Assembly (NCBI RefSeq): GCF_027923555.1
Contig: NZ_AP025523.1
Location: 1,550,001 to 1,614,000 of the forward strand
Origin: Vulcanimicrobium alpinum
Lineage (GTDB): Bacteria > Vulcanimicrobiota > Vulcanimicrobiia > Vulcanimicrobiales > Vulcanimicrobiaceae
Direction: 5' to 3'
DNA length: 64,000 bases
The translations under genes and the position numbers were made by a program. Shown here piece after piece: positions 1-8,365 of this stretch. The notes beneath the pieces are model-generated. The model had not been told where the DNA came from and did no database searches. It was given only the letters and a program-made list of their open reading frames with translations. Position 1 is the stretch's first letter, and every line of letters begins with the position of its first letter.

Positions 1-1346
1 GCGCCGGTCCCGCTGTCATCTTGTCGTACCTGCTCGCCGGCGTCACGTCGTTCTTCGCCGCTCTCTGCTACGCGGAGCTCGGCGCGATGGTTCCGGTTGC
101 GGGGAGCGCGTACACCTACGCATACGCGACGCTGGGGAAGCTCTTCGCGTGGATCATCGGCTTCGCGCTGATCTTCGAATACGGGATCAGCGCGGCGCCG
201 GTCGCGCAGCAGTTCTCGGCCGCGCTCCAGGACGCGCTCAAGCCGGTGATCGTGCTGCCGTTTTGGGCGCAGCAGTCGAATCTGGTGACGCACGGCGCGT
301 TCTGGCAAGTGTGGACGTGGGATCTTCCGCACTCGCAAGTCGACGCACTCGGCGCCGCATTCGTGCTCGGCCTTTCGCTGCTGCTCTCGGTCGGGATCCG
401 TGAATCGGCGACGACGAACAACATCTTCGTGGTGCTGAAGATCTCGGCGCTGATGGTCTTCATCGTCGCCGGGCTGGCGCTGTTCCATCCCGGCAACCTC
501 GCGGATTTCGTCCCGCACGGTCTCGGCGCGATCCAGCCGTTCGGCGGCGCCGCCGAAGCGTCGCAGCCGATCGGGATCATCCCCGTCGCCGCCTACGTGT
601 TCTTCAGCTACATCGGCTTCGACACGGCGACGACGACGGCGGAAGAGTGCAAGAATCCGCAGCGCGACGTGCCGCTCGGGGTGATCGGGGCGCTGGCGAT
701 CGGGACGGTGATCTACTGCGCGACGGCGATCGTGCTGGTCGGGGCGATGCCGTGGGCGCAGATTCCTGACAAGAACCCGCTGATCGCGGCGCTCGCGCCG
801 CTGCACCTGCCGTTTCTCAACTGGGTGATCACGATCGGGATCCTCGCCGGGACGACCAGCGTCGCGCTCTCATCGCTGCTCGGACAGACGCGGATCTTCT
901 TCGTGATGGCGCGCGACAAGATGCTCCCGCCGCAGGTGGCGGCGATCCACCCGCGCTTCAAGACGCCGGTCGTCACCACGATGATCACCGGCGTCGCCGT
1001 CGCGATCCTCACGTTGATCTTTCCGCTCACGCAATTGCTGCTGCTGGTGAACATCGGCACGCTGGTTGCATTCACCGTCGTGTGCGCGGGCGTGCTCTAC
1101 CTGCGCCGGCGGCGGCCGGATCTGCCGCGCGCTTTCCGCGTCCCGTTCGTCCCGCTCTTCCCGATCCTCGGGATCGTGTTCTCCGCGTTTCTCGCGATCT
1201 TCGGACTCTCGCGCGACACCTGGATCTTCTTTTCGATCGCGCTCGTGATCGGGCTGGTGTTTTTCTTCTCGTACGGGTTTTGGCGATCGAATCCGCAGGA
1301 GATCGAGCCCGTCGTGGAACCCGACGGTCTGATCGAGCTGGCATGA
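1..1346 (+). CDS. APC-family amino acid permease, 5' truncated by the window edge
   Basis: Inner-membrane amino acid/polyamine transporter of the APC superfamily. The reading frame is open from base 3 and the first visible residues (GPAVILSYLLAG) match the end of TM1 and the start of TM2 in this family, so the true start lies upstream. About 447 residues are visible, with roughly ten hydrophobic segments. The run YAELGAMVPVAGSAYTYAY is a typical cationic-amino-acid-transporter signature, and FSYIGFDTATTTAEE is the usual TM6 unwound region. The TTG at 21 is internal. The stop overlaps the next gene by 4 nt. Substrate cannot be read from the sequence. Confidence 0.93.
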   Translation, partial: AGPAVILSYLLAGVTSFFAALCYAELGAMVPVAGSAYTYAYATLGKLFAWIIGFALIFEYGISAAPVAQQFSAALQDALKPVIVLPFWAQQSNLVTHGAFWQVWTWDLPHSQVDALGAAFVLGLSLLLSVGIRESATTNNIFVVLKISALMVFIVAGLALFHPGNLADFVPHGLGAIQPFGGAAEASQPIGIIPVAAYVFFSYIGFDTATTTAEECKNPQRDVPLGVIGALAIGTVIYCATAIVLVGAMPWAQIPDKNPLIAALAPLHLPFLNWVITIGILAGTTSVALSSLLGQTRIFFVMARDKMLPPQVAAIHPRFKTPVVTTMITGVAVAILTLIFPLTQLLLLVNIGTLVAFTVVCAGVLYLRRRRPDLPRAFRVPFVPLFPILGIVFSAFLAIFGLSRDTWIFFSIALVIGLVFFFSYGFWRSNPQEIEPVVEPDGLIELA

Positions 1347-1975
1347 AACGGCTGGTCGGCCGGGATGCGATGCACAAGGGGCGGTTCGACGCCTTCACCG
1401 ACGGCGTCTTCGCCGTCGCGATCACGCTGATGGTCCTCGAGATCCACGTCCCCGAACTTCACGAGCCCGACGACGCGCACGTCCGCGCGTTCCTGCTCAC
1501 GCTGGGCGGGCCGCTGGTGACCTATGCGCTGAGCTTCGCGACCGTCGGGTTGATCTGGCTTAACCATCACGCCACGTTCGCGCCGGTGCGGCGGGTGAAC
1601 CGGAGCGTGAACGCGCTCAACCTCGTCCTGCTCGCGATCGTCTGCTTCGTGCCGTTCCCGACGGCCCTGATCTCGCGCTATGGTCCGTTGCCGTCGTCGA
1701 CGCTCCTGTACGGACTGACGCTCACCCTGATGTCGATCGCGTACTTCGCCGTGTGGCAGACCGCAGTGCGGAGCGATCCGGAAGCCCCGCCGGTGACCCG
1801 TGCGGTGATGATCCGCGGCGGGATCGGGACATTCTTCTACGTGCTGGGTACCGTGCTCGCGTTCTGGGCGCCGCGCGCGGCGATCGGCGTCTTCATCGCC
1901 GTGACGGTGTACTACTCGTTGCCTGGACTCTTCAACTTGCGCGACATCGACGCCGATGAACGGACCGCTGCGTGA
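1343..1975 (+). CDS. TMEM175-type (DUF1211) membrane protein, putative K+ channel
   Basis: A 210-residue integral membrane protein with about six hydrophobic segments. The N-terminal RFDAFTDGVFAVAITLMVLE (from about residue 14) is the hallmark R-F-S/T-D-G-V-F-A-I-A-T motif of the TMEM175 family. Bacterial members have been shown to form K+-permeable channels; function here is inferred by family. The start ATG at 1343 overlaps the permease stop. A second ATG at 1370 would still keep the motif. The 3' end overlaps the Nudix gene by 4 nt, suggesting one transcript from the permease onward. Confidence 0.85.
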   Translation: MKRLVGRDAMHKGRFDAFTDGVFAVAITLMVLEIHVPELHEPDDAHVRAFLLTLGGPLVTYALSFATVGLIWLNHHATFAPVRRVNRSVNALNLVLLAIVCFVPFPTALISRYGPLPSSTLLYGLTLTLMSIAYFAVWQTAVRSDPEAPPVTRAVMIRGGIGTFFYVLGTVLAFWAPRAAIGVFIAVTVYYSLPGLFNLRDIDADERTAA

Positions 1976-2520
1976 ACGCGTCGCCGTTCGTGCGCCGCGG
2001 AAAGCGCACCGTCTACGAGAATCCTTGGCTTCGCTTCGAAGCGCACGAGATGGTACATCCGACCGGTGCGCCCGGCGTGCACGGGGTGGTTGTGACGCCG
2101 CGCGCGAGCGCGGCGGTCCTGCTCGACGGGGACGAGGTGCTGCTGGTGCAGCAGCCGCGCTACGCGGTCGACGCGGTCGTGGTCGAGGTCGTGAAGGGCG
2201 GCTGTCGGCCGGGCGAAGACGCGTTGGCGTGCGCGATCCGCGAGTCGCGCGAGGAAGCCGGCGTGACGGCGGCGATGTGGACGCCGCTGGGCACGGTGTA
2301 CGAACTCCCTTCGCTCGTCGAGGAGGCGGTGCACGTGTTCTTGGGCCGCGACCTCTCCCCCGAGGCGCTCGAGCCCGAGGACGTGGAGCAAATCGCGGTC
2401 GTGCGGATGAACTTCGCGGACGCGCTGGAGGCCTGCGCCGACGGCCGGATCAACGATGCGGTCACGGCGGTCGCGCTGCTGCGCGCGCAGCGTGCGCTCG
2501 CGACGCCGGAGGGACCCTGA
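1972..2520 (+). CDS. Nudix hydrolase, ADP-ribose pyrophosphatase-like
   Basis: A 182-residue Nudix hydrolase cleaving a nucleoside-diphosphate linked to another moiety. The Nudix box occupies residues 76-98 (G-x5-E-x7-R-E-x2-E-E-x-G-V), with REXXEE intact as RESREE. The usual aliphatic residue of that motif is a Ser, a mild departure. The N-terminal strand pattern (YENPWLRFEAHEM, then VVVTPRASAAVLL) resembles NudF/ADP-ribose pyrophosphatases, so ADP-ribose or ADP-sugars are the likeliest substrates. GTG start overlaps the upstream stop (GTGA). Confidence 0.88.
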   Translation: MNASPFVRRGKRTVYENPWLRFEAHEMVHPTGAPGVHGVVVTPRASAAVLLDGDEVLLVQQPRYAVDAVVVEVVKGGCRPGEDALACAIRESREEAGVTAAMWTPLGTVYELPSLVEEAVHVFLGRDLSPEALEPEDVEQIAVVRMNFADALEACADGRINDAVTAVALLRAQRALATPEGP

Positions 2521-2549
2521 ATGCCGCGCGGGCTGAACGGAGGCGCAGG

Positions 2550-2939
2550 ATGAGCGACAAGCAGTACGAGACCGGGATGAGCGTCCGTCGCGCCGTGCTG
2601 GGCGAAGAGCACGTCGACCGTGCGGCGGCGTCGACCACGGAGTTCACTCGCGATTTCCAACGCTACATCACCGAGAACGTGTGGGGTGAACTCTGGACGC
2701 GGCCCGGTCTCGACCGGCACGCGCGCAGCATGCTCACCATCGCGATCACCGCGGCCCTCGGCCGCTGGGAAGAACTCGAGCTCCACGTCCGCGCGACGCG
2801 CAACACCGGCGTGACGCGGGACGAGGTGAAAGAGATTCTGCTGCACGTCGCGGCTTATGCGGGCGTGCCGGCGGCCAACACCGCATACGCGCATGCCGCG
2901 GCGGTCTACGCGCGGCTCGACGACGAGACGAACGGATGA
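2550..2939 (+). CDS. Carboxymuconolactone decarboxylase family protein (PcaC-like)
   Basis: A 129-residue protein with the whole-length pattern of 4-carboxymuconolactone decarboxylases: an N-terminal YETGMSVRRAVLG segment, a central ENVWGELWTRPGLD, then LELHVRATRNTGVTRDEVKEI and VPAANTAYAHA. PcaC decarboxylates 4-carboxymuconolactone in the beta-ketoadipate pathway. No other pca genes are visible here, and the gene precedes a C4-acid kinase/dehydrogenase pair by 15 nt, so a different substrate in that module is possible. The ATG at 2550 is preceded by an AGGCGCAGG stretch. It lacks the paired Cys of AhpD-type peroxidases. Confidence 0.85.
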   Translation: MSDKQYETGMSVRRAVLGEEHVDRAAASTTEFTRDFQRYITENVWGELWTRPGLDRHARSMLTIAITAALGRWEELELHVRATRNTGVTRDEVKEILLHVAAYAGVPAANTAYAHAAAVYARLDDETNG

Positions 2940-2954
2940 ACGCCGGGACGATCC

Positions 2955-4214
2955 GTGAAACGGATCGTCGTCGCTGACGACCTGACCGGCGCGAGCGACG
3001 CCGGCGTGCAGTTCGCGAAGCGCGGCGAGCGCACGACGGTCCGGCTCGACGCCGCCGGTCCCTGGGAGGAGTCGGACCCTGCCGACGTGGTCGTCGTCGA
3101 CCTCGATTCGCGGGCGGAGACACCCGCGGTCGCCTACGCGCGGATGCGCGCGTTTGCCGCGCACCTGCCGGCGCGGCTGCTGCCGCTAGTCGTCAAAAAA
3201 ATGGACTCGACGCTGCGCGGGAACCTCGGGCCCGAACTGCGCGCGCTGCTCGAAGCGCGGCCTGCCGCGACCGCGATCGTGTGTCCCGCGTACCCGAAGA
3301 ACCGGCGCACCGTCGTGGACGGGGCCGTCTACGTCGCAGGCGTTCCGCTCGACCGCACGGATTTCGCGCGCGATCTCTTTTCGCCGGTGCGCGATGCGCG
3401 AATCGCGGCGCATCTCGACACCGATGCGGTGCTGATCCCGCTGGCGACCGTGCTTGCCGGGACTGCGGCGATCCGGCGCGCCGTCGCCGACGCGCGGCGC
3501 GCAGGGGTGCGCGTCTGCATCGCGGACGCGCAGACCGACGCCGATCTGTCCGCCGTTGCGAGCATCGCGGGGTTCGAAGACGAACTGCTGTGGGTCGGAT
3601 CGGCCGGCTTGATCGAAGTGCTCGACGCGGGCGCCGTGGCGTCCGGGGGCGTTCCCGGCGTCGTGCTACCGGCGACCGGGCCGGTCGTGTTCCTCATCGG
3701 CAGCCTCAGCACGATGACGCAGCGTCAGATCGCCGCGTTCGGTGCGCACGGAGTGGTCGTCGTCCTCGATCCCGCCGCCGTCGCGCGCGCCGATCCTGCC
3801 GTGCGCGGAGCGCTCGCACCGGCGACGGCGGCGGTCGCCCGCGGCGACGACGTGCTGGTCGCGCTCGACGGCAGCCCGGCGGCGGTCTCCGCAGCGGTTG
3901 CGGAAGCAGGCTCGACGGCGGCGTTCCGCGCCGCGAGCCGCCGGCTGCGCGAGCTGTTCGTCGCGGCCGCTGCGCCGCTGTGGCAAGGGCGGCCGGGATC
4001 GACGATCGTGCTCAGCGGCGGCGACATCGCGCGGACGTTTTGCGACGCGCACGGAATTCGACGGCTGTCGGTGCTCGCGGAGACGGCGCCGGGGATCCCG
4101 GTCTCGCGTGCGATGGGGGCCGACTATCGGCTGGTCACGAAAGCCGGCGGATTCGGCGAACCGGGAACGTATCGCGAGATTCTCAGCACGTTACGGAGAG
4201 GGGCGATCGCATGA
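2955..4214 (+). CDS. DUF1537 four-carbon acid sugar kinase (DtnK/OtnK-like)
   Basis: A 419-residue ATP-dependent kinase of the DUF1537 family, which phosphorylates D-threonate, L-threonate or D-erythronate at O4. Visible family signatures are ADDLTGASDAG near the N-terminus, KKMDSTLRGNLG around residue 77, and the C-terminal nucleotide-binding VLSGGDIARTF. A GTG start at 2955 follows the upstream gene by 15 nt. The stop overlaps the ATG of the PdxA homologue (ATGA), the classic DUF1537-PdxA2 pairing, so the two very likely act in sequence. The exact C4 acid cannot be told from sequence. Confidence 0.9.
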   Translation: MKRIVVADDLTGASDAGVQFAKRGERTTVRLDAAGPWEESDPADVVVVDLDSRAETPAVAYARMRAFAAHLPARLLPLVVKKMDSTLRGNLGPELRALLEARPAATAIVCPAYPKNRRTVVDGAVYVAGVPLDRTDFARDLFSPVRDARIAAHLDTDAVLIPLATVLAGTAAIRRAVADARRAGVRVCIADAQTDADLSAVASIAGFEDELLWVGSAGLIEVLDAGAVASGGVPGVVLPATGPVVFLIGSLSTMTQRQIAAFGAHGVVVVLDPAAVARADPAVRGALAPATAAVARGDDVLVALDGSPAAVSAAVAEAGSTAAFRAASRRLRELFVAAAAPLWQGRPGSTIVLSGGDIARTFCDAHGIRRLSVLAETAPGIPVSRAMGADYRLVTKAGGFGEPGTYREILSTLRRGAIA

Positions 4215-5239
4215 GCCGGCCGACGATCGGAATCACGATGGGCGACGCCGCCGGCGTCGGACCCGAGATCATCGCGAAGGCGCTGGGTCATCGCGCGTAC
4301 TACGCGGCGTGCCGTCCGCTCGTCATCGGCGACGCATCGATTCTGCAGCGCGCGATGACGATCGTCGGCTCGACGCAAACGCTGCGCGCCGTCACCGACG
4401 CCGACCGCTGGGAGCCGGACGCCGCGTTCCTCGACGTCGTCGACCTGGGGCTGCTCGCGCCCGAGAGCGTTCCGTTCGGTGCGATCTCTCCGCAGGCCGG
4501 CGACGCCGCGTTCCGGTATCTGGAACGCGCCAACCGGCTCGCGCTCGACGGCGCGATCGATGCCGTGTGCACGGCGCCGCTCAACAAGGAGGCGCTGCAC
4601 GCCGGCGGCCACCGCTTCCCCGGGCACACCGAGATCCTCGCCGAGCTCTCGCACACCGCAGAGTTCGCGATGATGCTGACCGCGCCGAACCTGCGCGTCA
4701 TTCACGTCACGACGCACATCGGGCTGCTCGACGCGATCGCGCGGATCACGCCGGAACGCGTCCACACCGTCATCCGTCTGGCACACGAGACGCTCGTGCG
4801 CGCGGGGATCCCGTCGCCGCGGATCGGCGTGTGCGGGATCAATCCGCATGCGGGCGAGCACGGTCTGTTCGGGCGCGGCGAGGAGGAGAAGCAGATCGAG
4901 CCGGCCGTCGCGCGCGCCCGCGCCGAAGGGATCGCCGTCGACGGTCCGCTCCCCGCGGACACGTTGTTCTTCCGCGCGGTGCGCGGCGATTTCGACATCG
5001 TCGTCGCGATGTATCACGATCAGGGCCACGGCCCGATCAAAGTGATGGGCCTCGAAGCCGGCGTGAACATCACCGTGGGATTGCCGTACATTCGCACCAG
5101 CGTCGATCACGGGACGGCGTTCGACATCGCGGGGACGGGCCGGGCCGACGACGGCTCGATGCGCGCCGCGCTCGACGCGGCGATCGCGCTCGCGCCCAAA
5201 CGCGCGGTCGTTCTCGAGCGTGACGGGAAGATCGGCTAG
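4211..5239 (+). CDS. pdxA2: PdxA-family 4-phospho-D-threonate/erythronate dehydrogenase (PdxA2-like)
   Basis: A 342-residue NAD-dependent metal-requiring dehydrogenase. Metal-binding histidines are visible in FPGHTEIL (about residue 139), NPHAGEHG and YHDQGHGPIK (about 269). PdxA proper oxidises 4-phosphohydroxy-L-threonine for vitamin B6. When paired with a DUF1537 kinase, the PdxA2 subgroup oxidatively decarboxylates 4-phospho-D-threonate or -erythronate to dihydroxyacetone phosphate. The 4-nt overlap with the kinase supports the second role, but no other pyridoxal gene is nearby to exclude the first. Transcription ends opposite a convergent VOC gene. Confidence 0.9.
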   Translation: MSRPTIGITMGDAAGVGPEIIAKALGHRAYYAACRPLVIGDASILQRAMTIVGSTQTLRAVTDADRWEPDAAFLDVVDLGLLAPESVPFGAISPQAGDAAFRYLERANRLALDGAIDAVCTAPLNKEALHAGGHRFPGHTEILAELSHTAEFAMMLTAPNLRVIHVTTHIGLLDAIARITPERVHTVIRLAHETLVRAGIPSPRIGVCGINPHAGEHGLFGRGEEEKQIEPAVARARAEGIAVDGPLPADTLFFRAVRGDFDIVVAMYHDQGHGPIKVMGLEAGVNITVGLPYIRTSVDHGTAFDIAGTGRADDGSMRAALDAAIALAPKRAVVLERDGKIG

Positions 5240-5271
5240 GCTGAGGTTGGCGTTGAAACGCCGGCCCCGAA

Positions 5272-5720
5272 CTACGGCCCGCCGAGCCACGACTGCAGCG
5301 TCGCGGCGGAGCTGCGCGCATCGTCGGCCGTGCGTTCCCACGGCAGCGCGTACTCGATCACCAAGCCGTTGGGATCGTACACGTAGAGGTGGGGTCGTCC
5401 GGTGCGTGCAGCTCGACCTTGAACCGCACGCCGGCGTCGGAGAACGCTGCGCGCCGTCGTTCGAGCCCGTTGGCGTCGGCGACGCTGAACGCGACGTGGC
5501 GGATGTCGTCGGGCAGATCGCCGCCGCGCGGCGGAGTCATCCCGGCGTAGGTCAGGGACGCGAGGGTCGTATCGCCGAGGGCGTACTCGACGAGGAGCCA
5601 ACGCTGCGCGCCGGCGTTTCCCGACACGGCGAACGTCAGCACGGCGTCGAGGAGCTCGGTGTAGAACCGGTGCGTCGCTGCGGGATCGAAGCTCGGCGAC
5701 GCGATGTGATCCAGACGCAT
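5272..5720 (-). pseudogene. VOC/glyoxalase-superfamily protein interrupted by a frameshift
   Basis: The first 115 or so residues (from ATG at 5720: MRLDHIASPSFDPAATHRFY and a GGDLPDDIRHVAFSVAD strand) read in one frame. The typical C-terminal metal-site strand, HLYVYDPNGLVIEYALPW, reads in another frame ending at 5272. The switch falls at the GGGG run at 5391-5394 (CCCC on the coding strand). One extra C would restore a continuous protein of about 149 residues. The gene starts 1 nt after the stop of the adenosyltransferase in the same direction. It may be a real frameshift or a homopolymer error. Substrate unknown. Confidence 0.8.
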
Positions 5721-5721
5721 C

Positions 5722-6345
5722 TCAGGACGGCGGCGCGGTCTTCGCGTCCCACAGCGCCTCGGGCTGATCGAGGGCGTGGTTGATCCAGCGCGACCACACG
5801 AACAGCGCGTCGGAGAGCCGGTTCACGTAGCGTACGACGTCGTCGGAGATCGCTTCATTGTCGCGCAGCGTGATCAGCAGGCGTTCCGCGCGCCGGCAGA
5901 CCGTGCGTGCCTGATGGAGAAACGCGCCCGGATAGGCGCCGCCGGGGTGGATGAAATTCGCCAGCGGTTCGAGATCCGTCTGCGCGCGATCGATCGCGCG
6001 CTCGAGCGCCTGCGCGTCCGCGGGTCCGATGAGCGGCATCCCTTCCCAGCGATCTTTCGGCAGGGTCGCGAGATCGCTGCCGAGGTTGAAGAGCGCGTCC
6101 TGCGTCCACGCCAGCCAGCGGTCGAGTTCGGCCGCGACTTCGTGCGCGCGCCGCAGATCCTGGACCGGACGCGTGCGCTTCACGTCGGCGAGCGCGGTGC
6201 GCGCGAGGCCGATCACCGACGAGAGTTCGTCGATCGTGCCGTACGCCTCGATCCGCAGCGCGTTCTTCTTGATGCGCTGGCCGCCGACCAGGCCGGTCGT
6301 CCCGTCGTCGCCGGTTCGCGTGTAGATGCGCGTGAGTTTCGGCAT
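5722..6345 (-). CDS. PduO-type ATP:cob(I)alamin adenosyltransferase
   Basis: A 207-residue enzyme that transfers the adenosyl group of ATP to cob(I)alamin to make coenzyme B12. The N-terminal YTRTGDDGTTGLVGG is the ATP-binding signature of the PduO/MMAB family. AYGTIDELSS, the conserved R/D helix (CRRAERLL) and NRLSDALFVWSRW also fit. The start ATG at 6345 gives the family-typical N-terminus MPKLTRIYT. It is transcribed divergently from proS across a 60-bp gap. No cobalamin-dependent enzyme is in the window. Confidence 0.93.
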   Translation of the reverse strand: MPKLTRIYTRTGDDGTTGLVGGQRIKKNALRIEAYGTIDELSSVIGLARTALADVKRTRPVQDLRRAHEVAAELDRWLAWTQDALFNLGSDLATLPKDRWEGMPLIGPADAQALERAIDRAQTDLEPLANFIHPGGAYPGAFLHQARTVCRRAERLLITLRDNEAISDDVVRYVNRLSDALFVWSRWINHALDQPEALWDAKTAPPS

Positions 6346-6405
6346 GGCGACGCACTTCGGCGGAGAGGACGCGCCACCACCTGCGCGAACCCCGGCCGAT
6401 TGGCC

Positions 6406-7854
6406 ATGGAACGTACCCTCGACCGCATACCGCCCAAGAGCGCCGATCTCTCGGAGTGGTATCAAGCCGTCTGCTACCGCGCGGAGCTCGTCTCGCAGGC
6501 GCCCGTGCGCGGCTGCCTCGTGCTGCGCCCGTACGGCTACGGCCTGTGGGAACGTCTCCAAGCCGAACTCGACCGCCGCTTCAAAGAGACCGGCCACGAG
6601 AACGCGTATTTCCCGTTGCTGATCCCCGAGTCGCTGCTGACCAAAGAAGCGGAGCATGTCGAAGGCTTCGCGCCGGAAGTCGCCTGGGTCACCGAGGGCG
6701 GCAGCGAAAAATTGGCCGAACGGCTGGCGATCCGCCCGACCTCCGAAGTGATCATCGGGGTGATGTACGCGGAGTGGATCCAGTCCTACCGCGATCTGCC
6801 CGTGCTCATCAACCAGTGGGCGAACGTGATGCGCTGGGAGAAGCGGACGCGCCCATTTCTGCGCACCGCGGAGTTTCTGTGGCAGGAAGGCCACACCGCG
6901 CATGAGAGCGAGCAAGAGGCGGCCGAAGAAGTCGCGCGGATGCTCGAGGTGTATCGCGAGGTCGCCGAAGACGTCTGCGGTGTCCCCGTCTACAAGGGCG
7001 AGAAGAGCGCATCGGAGCGCTTCGCCGGCGCCAACCACACGTTCTCGATCGAAGCGCTGATGCCGGACGGGCGCGCGCTGCAGTCGGCGACCTCGCACGA
7101 ACTCGGCCAGAACTTCGCGCGCGCCTACGACATCACGTACGCCGCCGAAGATCAGACCGAACAGTATTGCTGGACGACGTCGTGGGGGATGTCGTGGCGC
7201 ATGCTGGGCGCGCTGATCATGACGCACGGCGACGACCGCGGCCTGCGCATCCCGCCGCGGATGGCGCCGACCGAAGTCGTCATCGTCCCGATCCCGCGCG
7301 GCGACGCGAGCGCACTCTACACGAAAGCGCGCGAACTCTACGGGGCCTGCAAGGACGCGGGGCTGCGCGTGAAGCTCGACGACCGTCCCGGGCAGTCGCC
7401 GGGGTACAAGTTCAACGAGTGGGACATGCGCGGCGTCCCGGTGCGCCTCGAGATCGGCAACCGCGACCTCGATGCGGGCGTCGCAACGCTCGTGCGCCGC
7501 GACAAAGCGGTGAAGGAAGACGGTCAGAAACAGCAGGTCCCGCTCGACGAGGTGGTGGCGTTCATCCCGACGGTCCTCGAGCAGATCCAGCACAATCTCT
7601 TCGCGCAGGCCAAGACGTTCCTCACCGGTCGCACCGTCGCGACGCTCGACCGGGACGAGTTCTACCGCATGTGCACCGAACGCGCGGGGATGATCGACAT
7701 CCCGTGGTGCGGGCTCGCGTCGTGCGAAGCCGCGGTGAAGGACACGACCGGTGCGACGACGCGCAACATCCAGCCGGGCCCGCCGCGCGCGCAGATCTGC
7801 GTCGCGTGCGGCGAGCCCGCGCGGTATCAGACGTATTTCGCGCAGTCGTACTAG
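6406..7854 (+). CDS. proS: Prolyl-tRNA synthetase, short archaeal/eukaryotic-like type
   Basis: A 482-residue class II aminoacyl-tRNA synthetase charging tRNA-Pro. Motif 2 is seen in NQWANVMRWEKRTRPFLRTAEF (split over the class II strand-loop-strand), with QEGHTAH following, and motif 3 in GALIMTHGDDRGLRIPP. It lacks the editing insertion of the E. coli type. It ends in the zinc-binding C-terminal domain with Cys pairs (WCGLASCE, ICVACGEP) and the terminal Tyr typical of the ProS type 3 family. ATG at 6406. The 3' end overlaps the next candidate ORF. Confidence 0.95.
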   Translation: MERTLDRIPPKSADLSEWYQAVCYRAELVSQAPVRGCLVLRPYGYGLWERLQAELDRRFKETGHENAYFPLLIPESLLTKEAEHVEGFAPEVAWVTEGGSEKLAERLAIRPTSEVIIGVMYAEWIQSYRDLPVLINQWANVMRWEKRTRPFLRTAEFLWQEGHTAHESEQEAAEEVARMLEVYREVAEDVCGVPVYKGEKSASERFAGANHTFSIEALMPDGRALQSATSHELGQNFARAYDITYAAEDQTEQYCWTTSWGMSWRMLGALIMTHGDDRGLRIPPRMAPTEVVIVPIPRGDASALYTKARELYGACKDAGLRVKLDDRPGQSPGYKFNEWDMRGVPVRLEIGNRDLDAGVATLVRRDKAVKEDGQKQQVPLDEVVAFIPTVLEQIQHNLFAQAKTFLTGRTVATLDRDEFYRMCTERAGMIDIPWCGLASCEAAVKDTTGATTRNIQPGPPRAQICVACGEPARYQTYFAQSY

Positions 7855-8365
7855 CGCGCTCGCGCTGCTGATCGCGCTCCTCGCGCCGCTTGCGGCGCGC
7901 GCTGCGGATCCGCGCGTCGCGGCGCGCAGCAAGGGCAGCGATCTGCCGACGGCCCGGCGCATCGCCGCCGCCGTCCTGGCGGTCCCGGCCGCGCTGCAGG
8001 TACTGCAGGTGCGGTGCGAGCGGTTCGGCGCGCACGTCGACTGCGGGGTCGTGCTGAGCGGGAAGAAATTTCACCGCCGGGTCGACCTGGACGGCTGGAA
8101 CGCCGACGTCGCGGCGCTGATCGGGGCGGCGTACGCGGCGGCGCCGGCGGTCGACGAGATCGACCTGTGGGCGACCGTTCCGGTGGGGACCGGTTACGGG
8201 ACCGTCGTCAGCGGTGATTTCGCCAAGCCCTCGTCGGCGAACGTCTTCAGCATCACCGTGCCTCGCACGCTCCGGGACGGCGTGCGTTCCCGGCTGCGCG
8301 ACGGGCGCGGCGTGTTCTGGGACCCGGCGTTCCGGGCGTCCGTGGCGAAGGGGAGCGACGGATGA
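7751..8365 (+). CDS. Exported hypothetical protein, start uncertain
   Basis: Not recognised. The frame contains a convincing signal peptide (SALALLIALLAPLAARA then ADP) followed by about 150 residues with a Cys pair (VRCERFGAHVDCGVVL) and alternating strands. The only ATG/GTG/TTG upstream is the GTG at 7751. That start would overlap proS by 104 nt and prepend an Arg-rich tail unlikely to be real. An ATT at 7835 would give a normal signal peptide (MSRSRTSALALL...). The stop overlaps the M16 peptidase ATG. Product is probably periplasmic. Coordinates use the sole canonical start. Confidence 0.6.
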   Translation: MRRRATSSRARRARRSASRAASPRGIRRISRSRTSALALLIALLAPLAARAADPRVAARSKGSDLPTARRIAAAVLAVPAALQVLQVRCERFGAHVDCGVVLSGKKFHRRVDLDGWNADVAALIGAAYAAAPAVDEIDLWATVPVGTGYGTVVSGDFAKPSSANVFSITVPRTLRDGVRSRLRDGRGVFWDPAFRASVAKGSDG

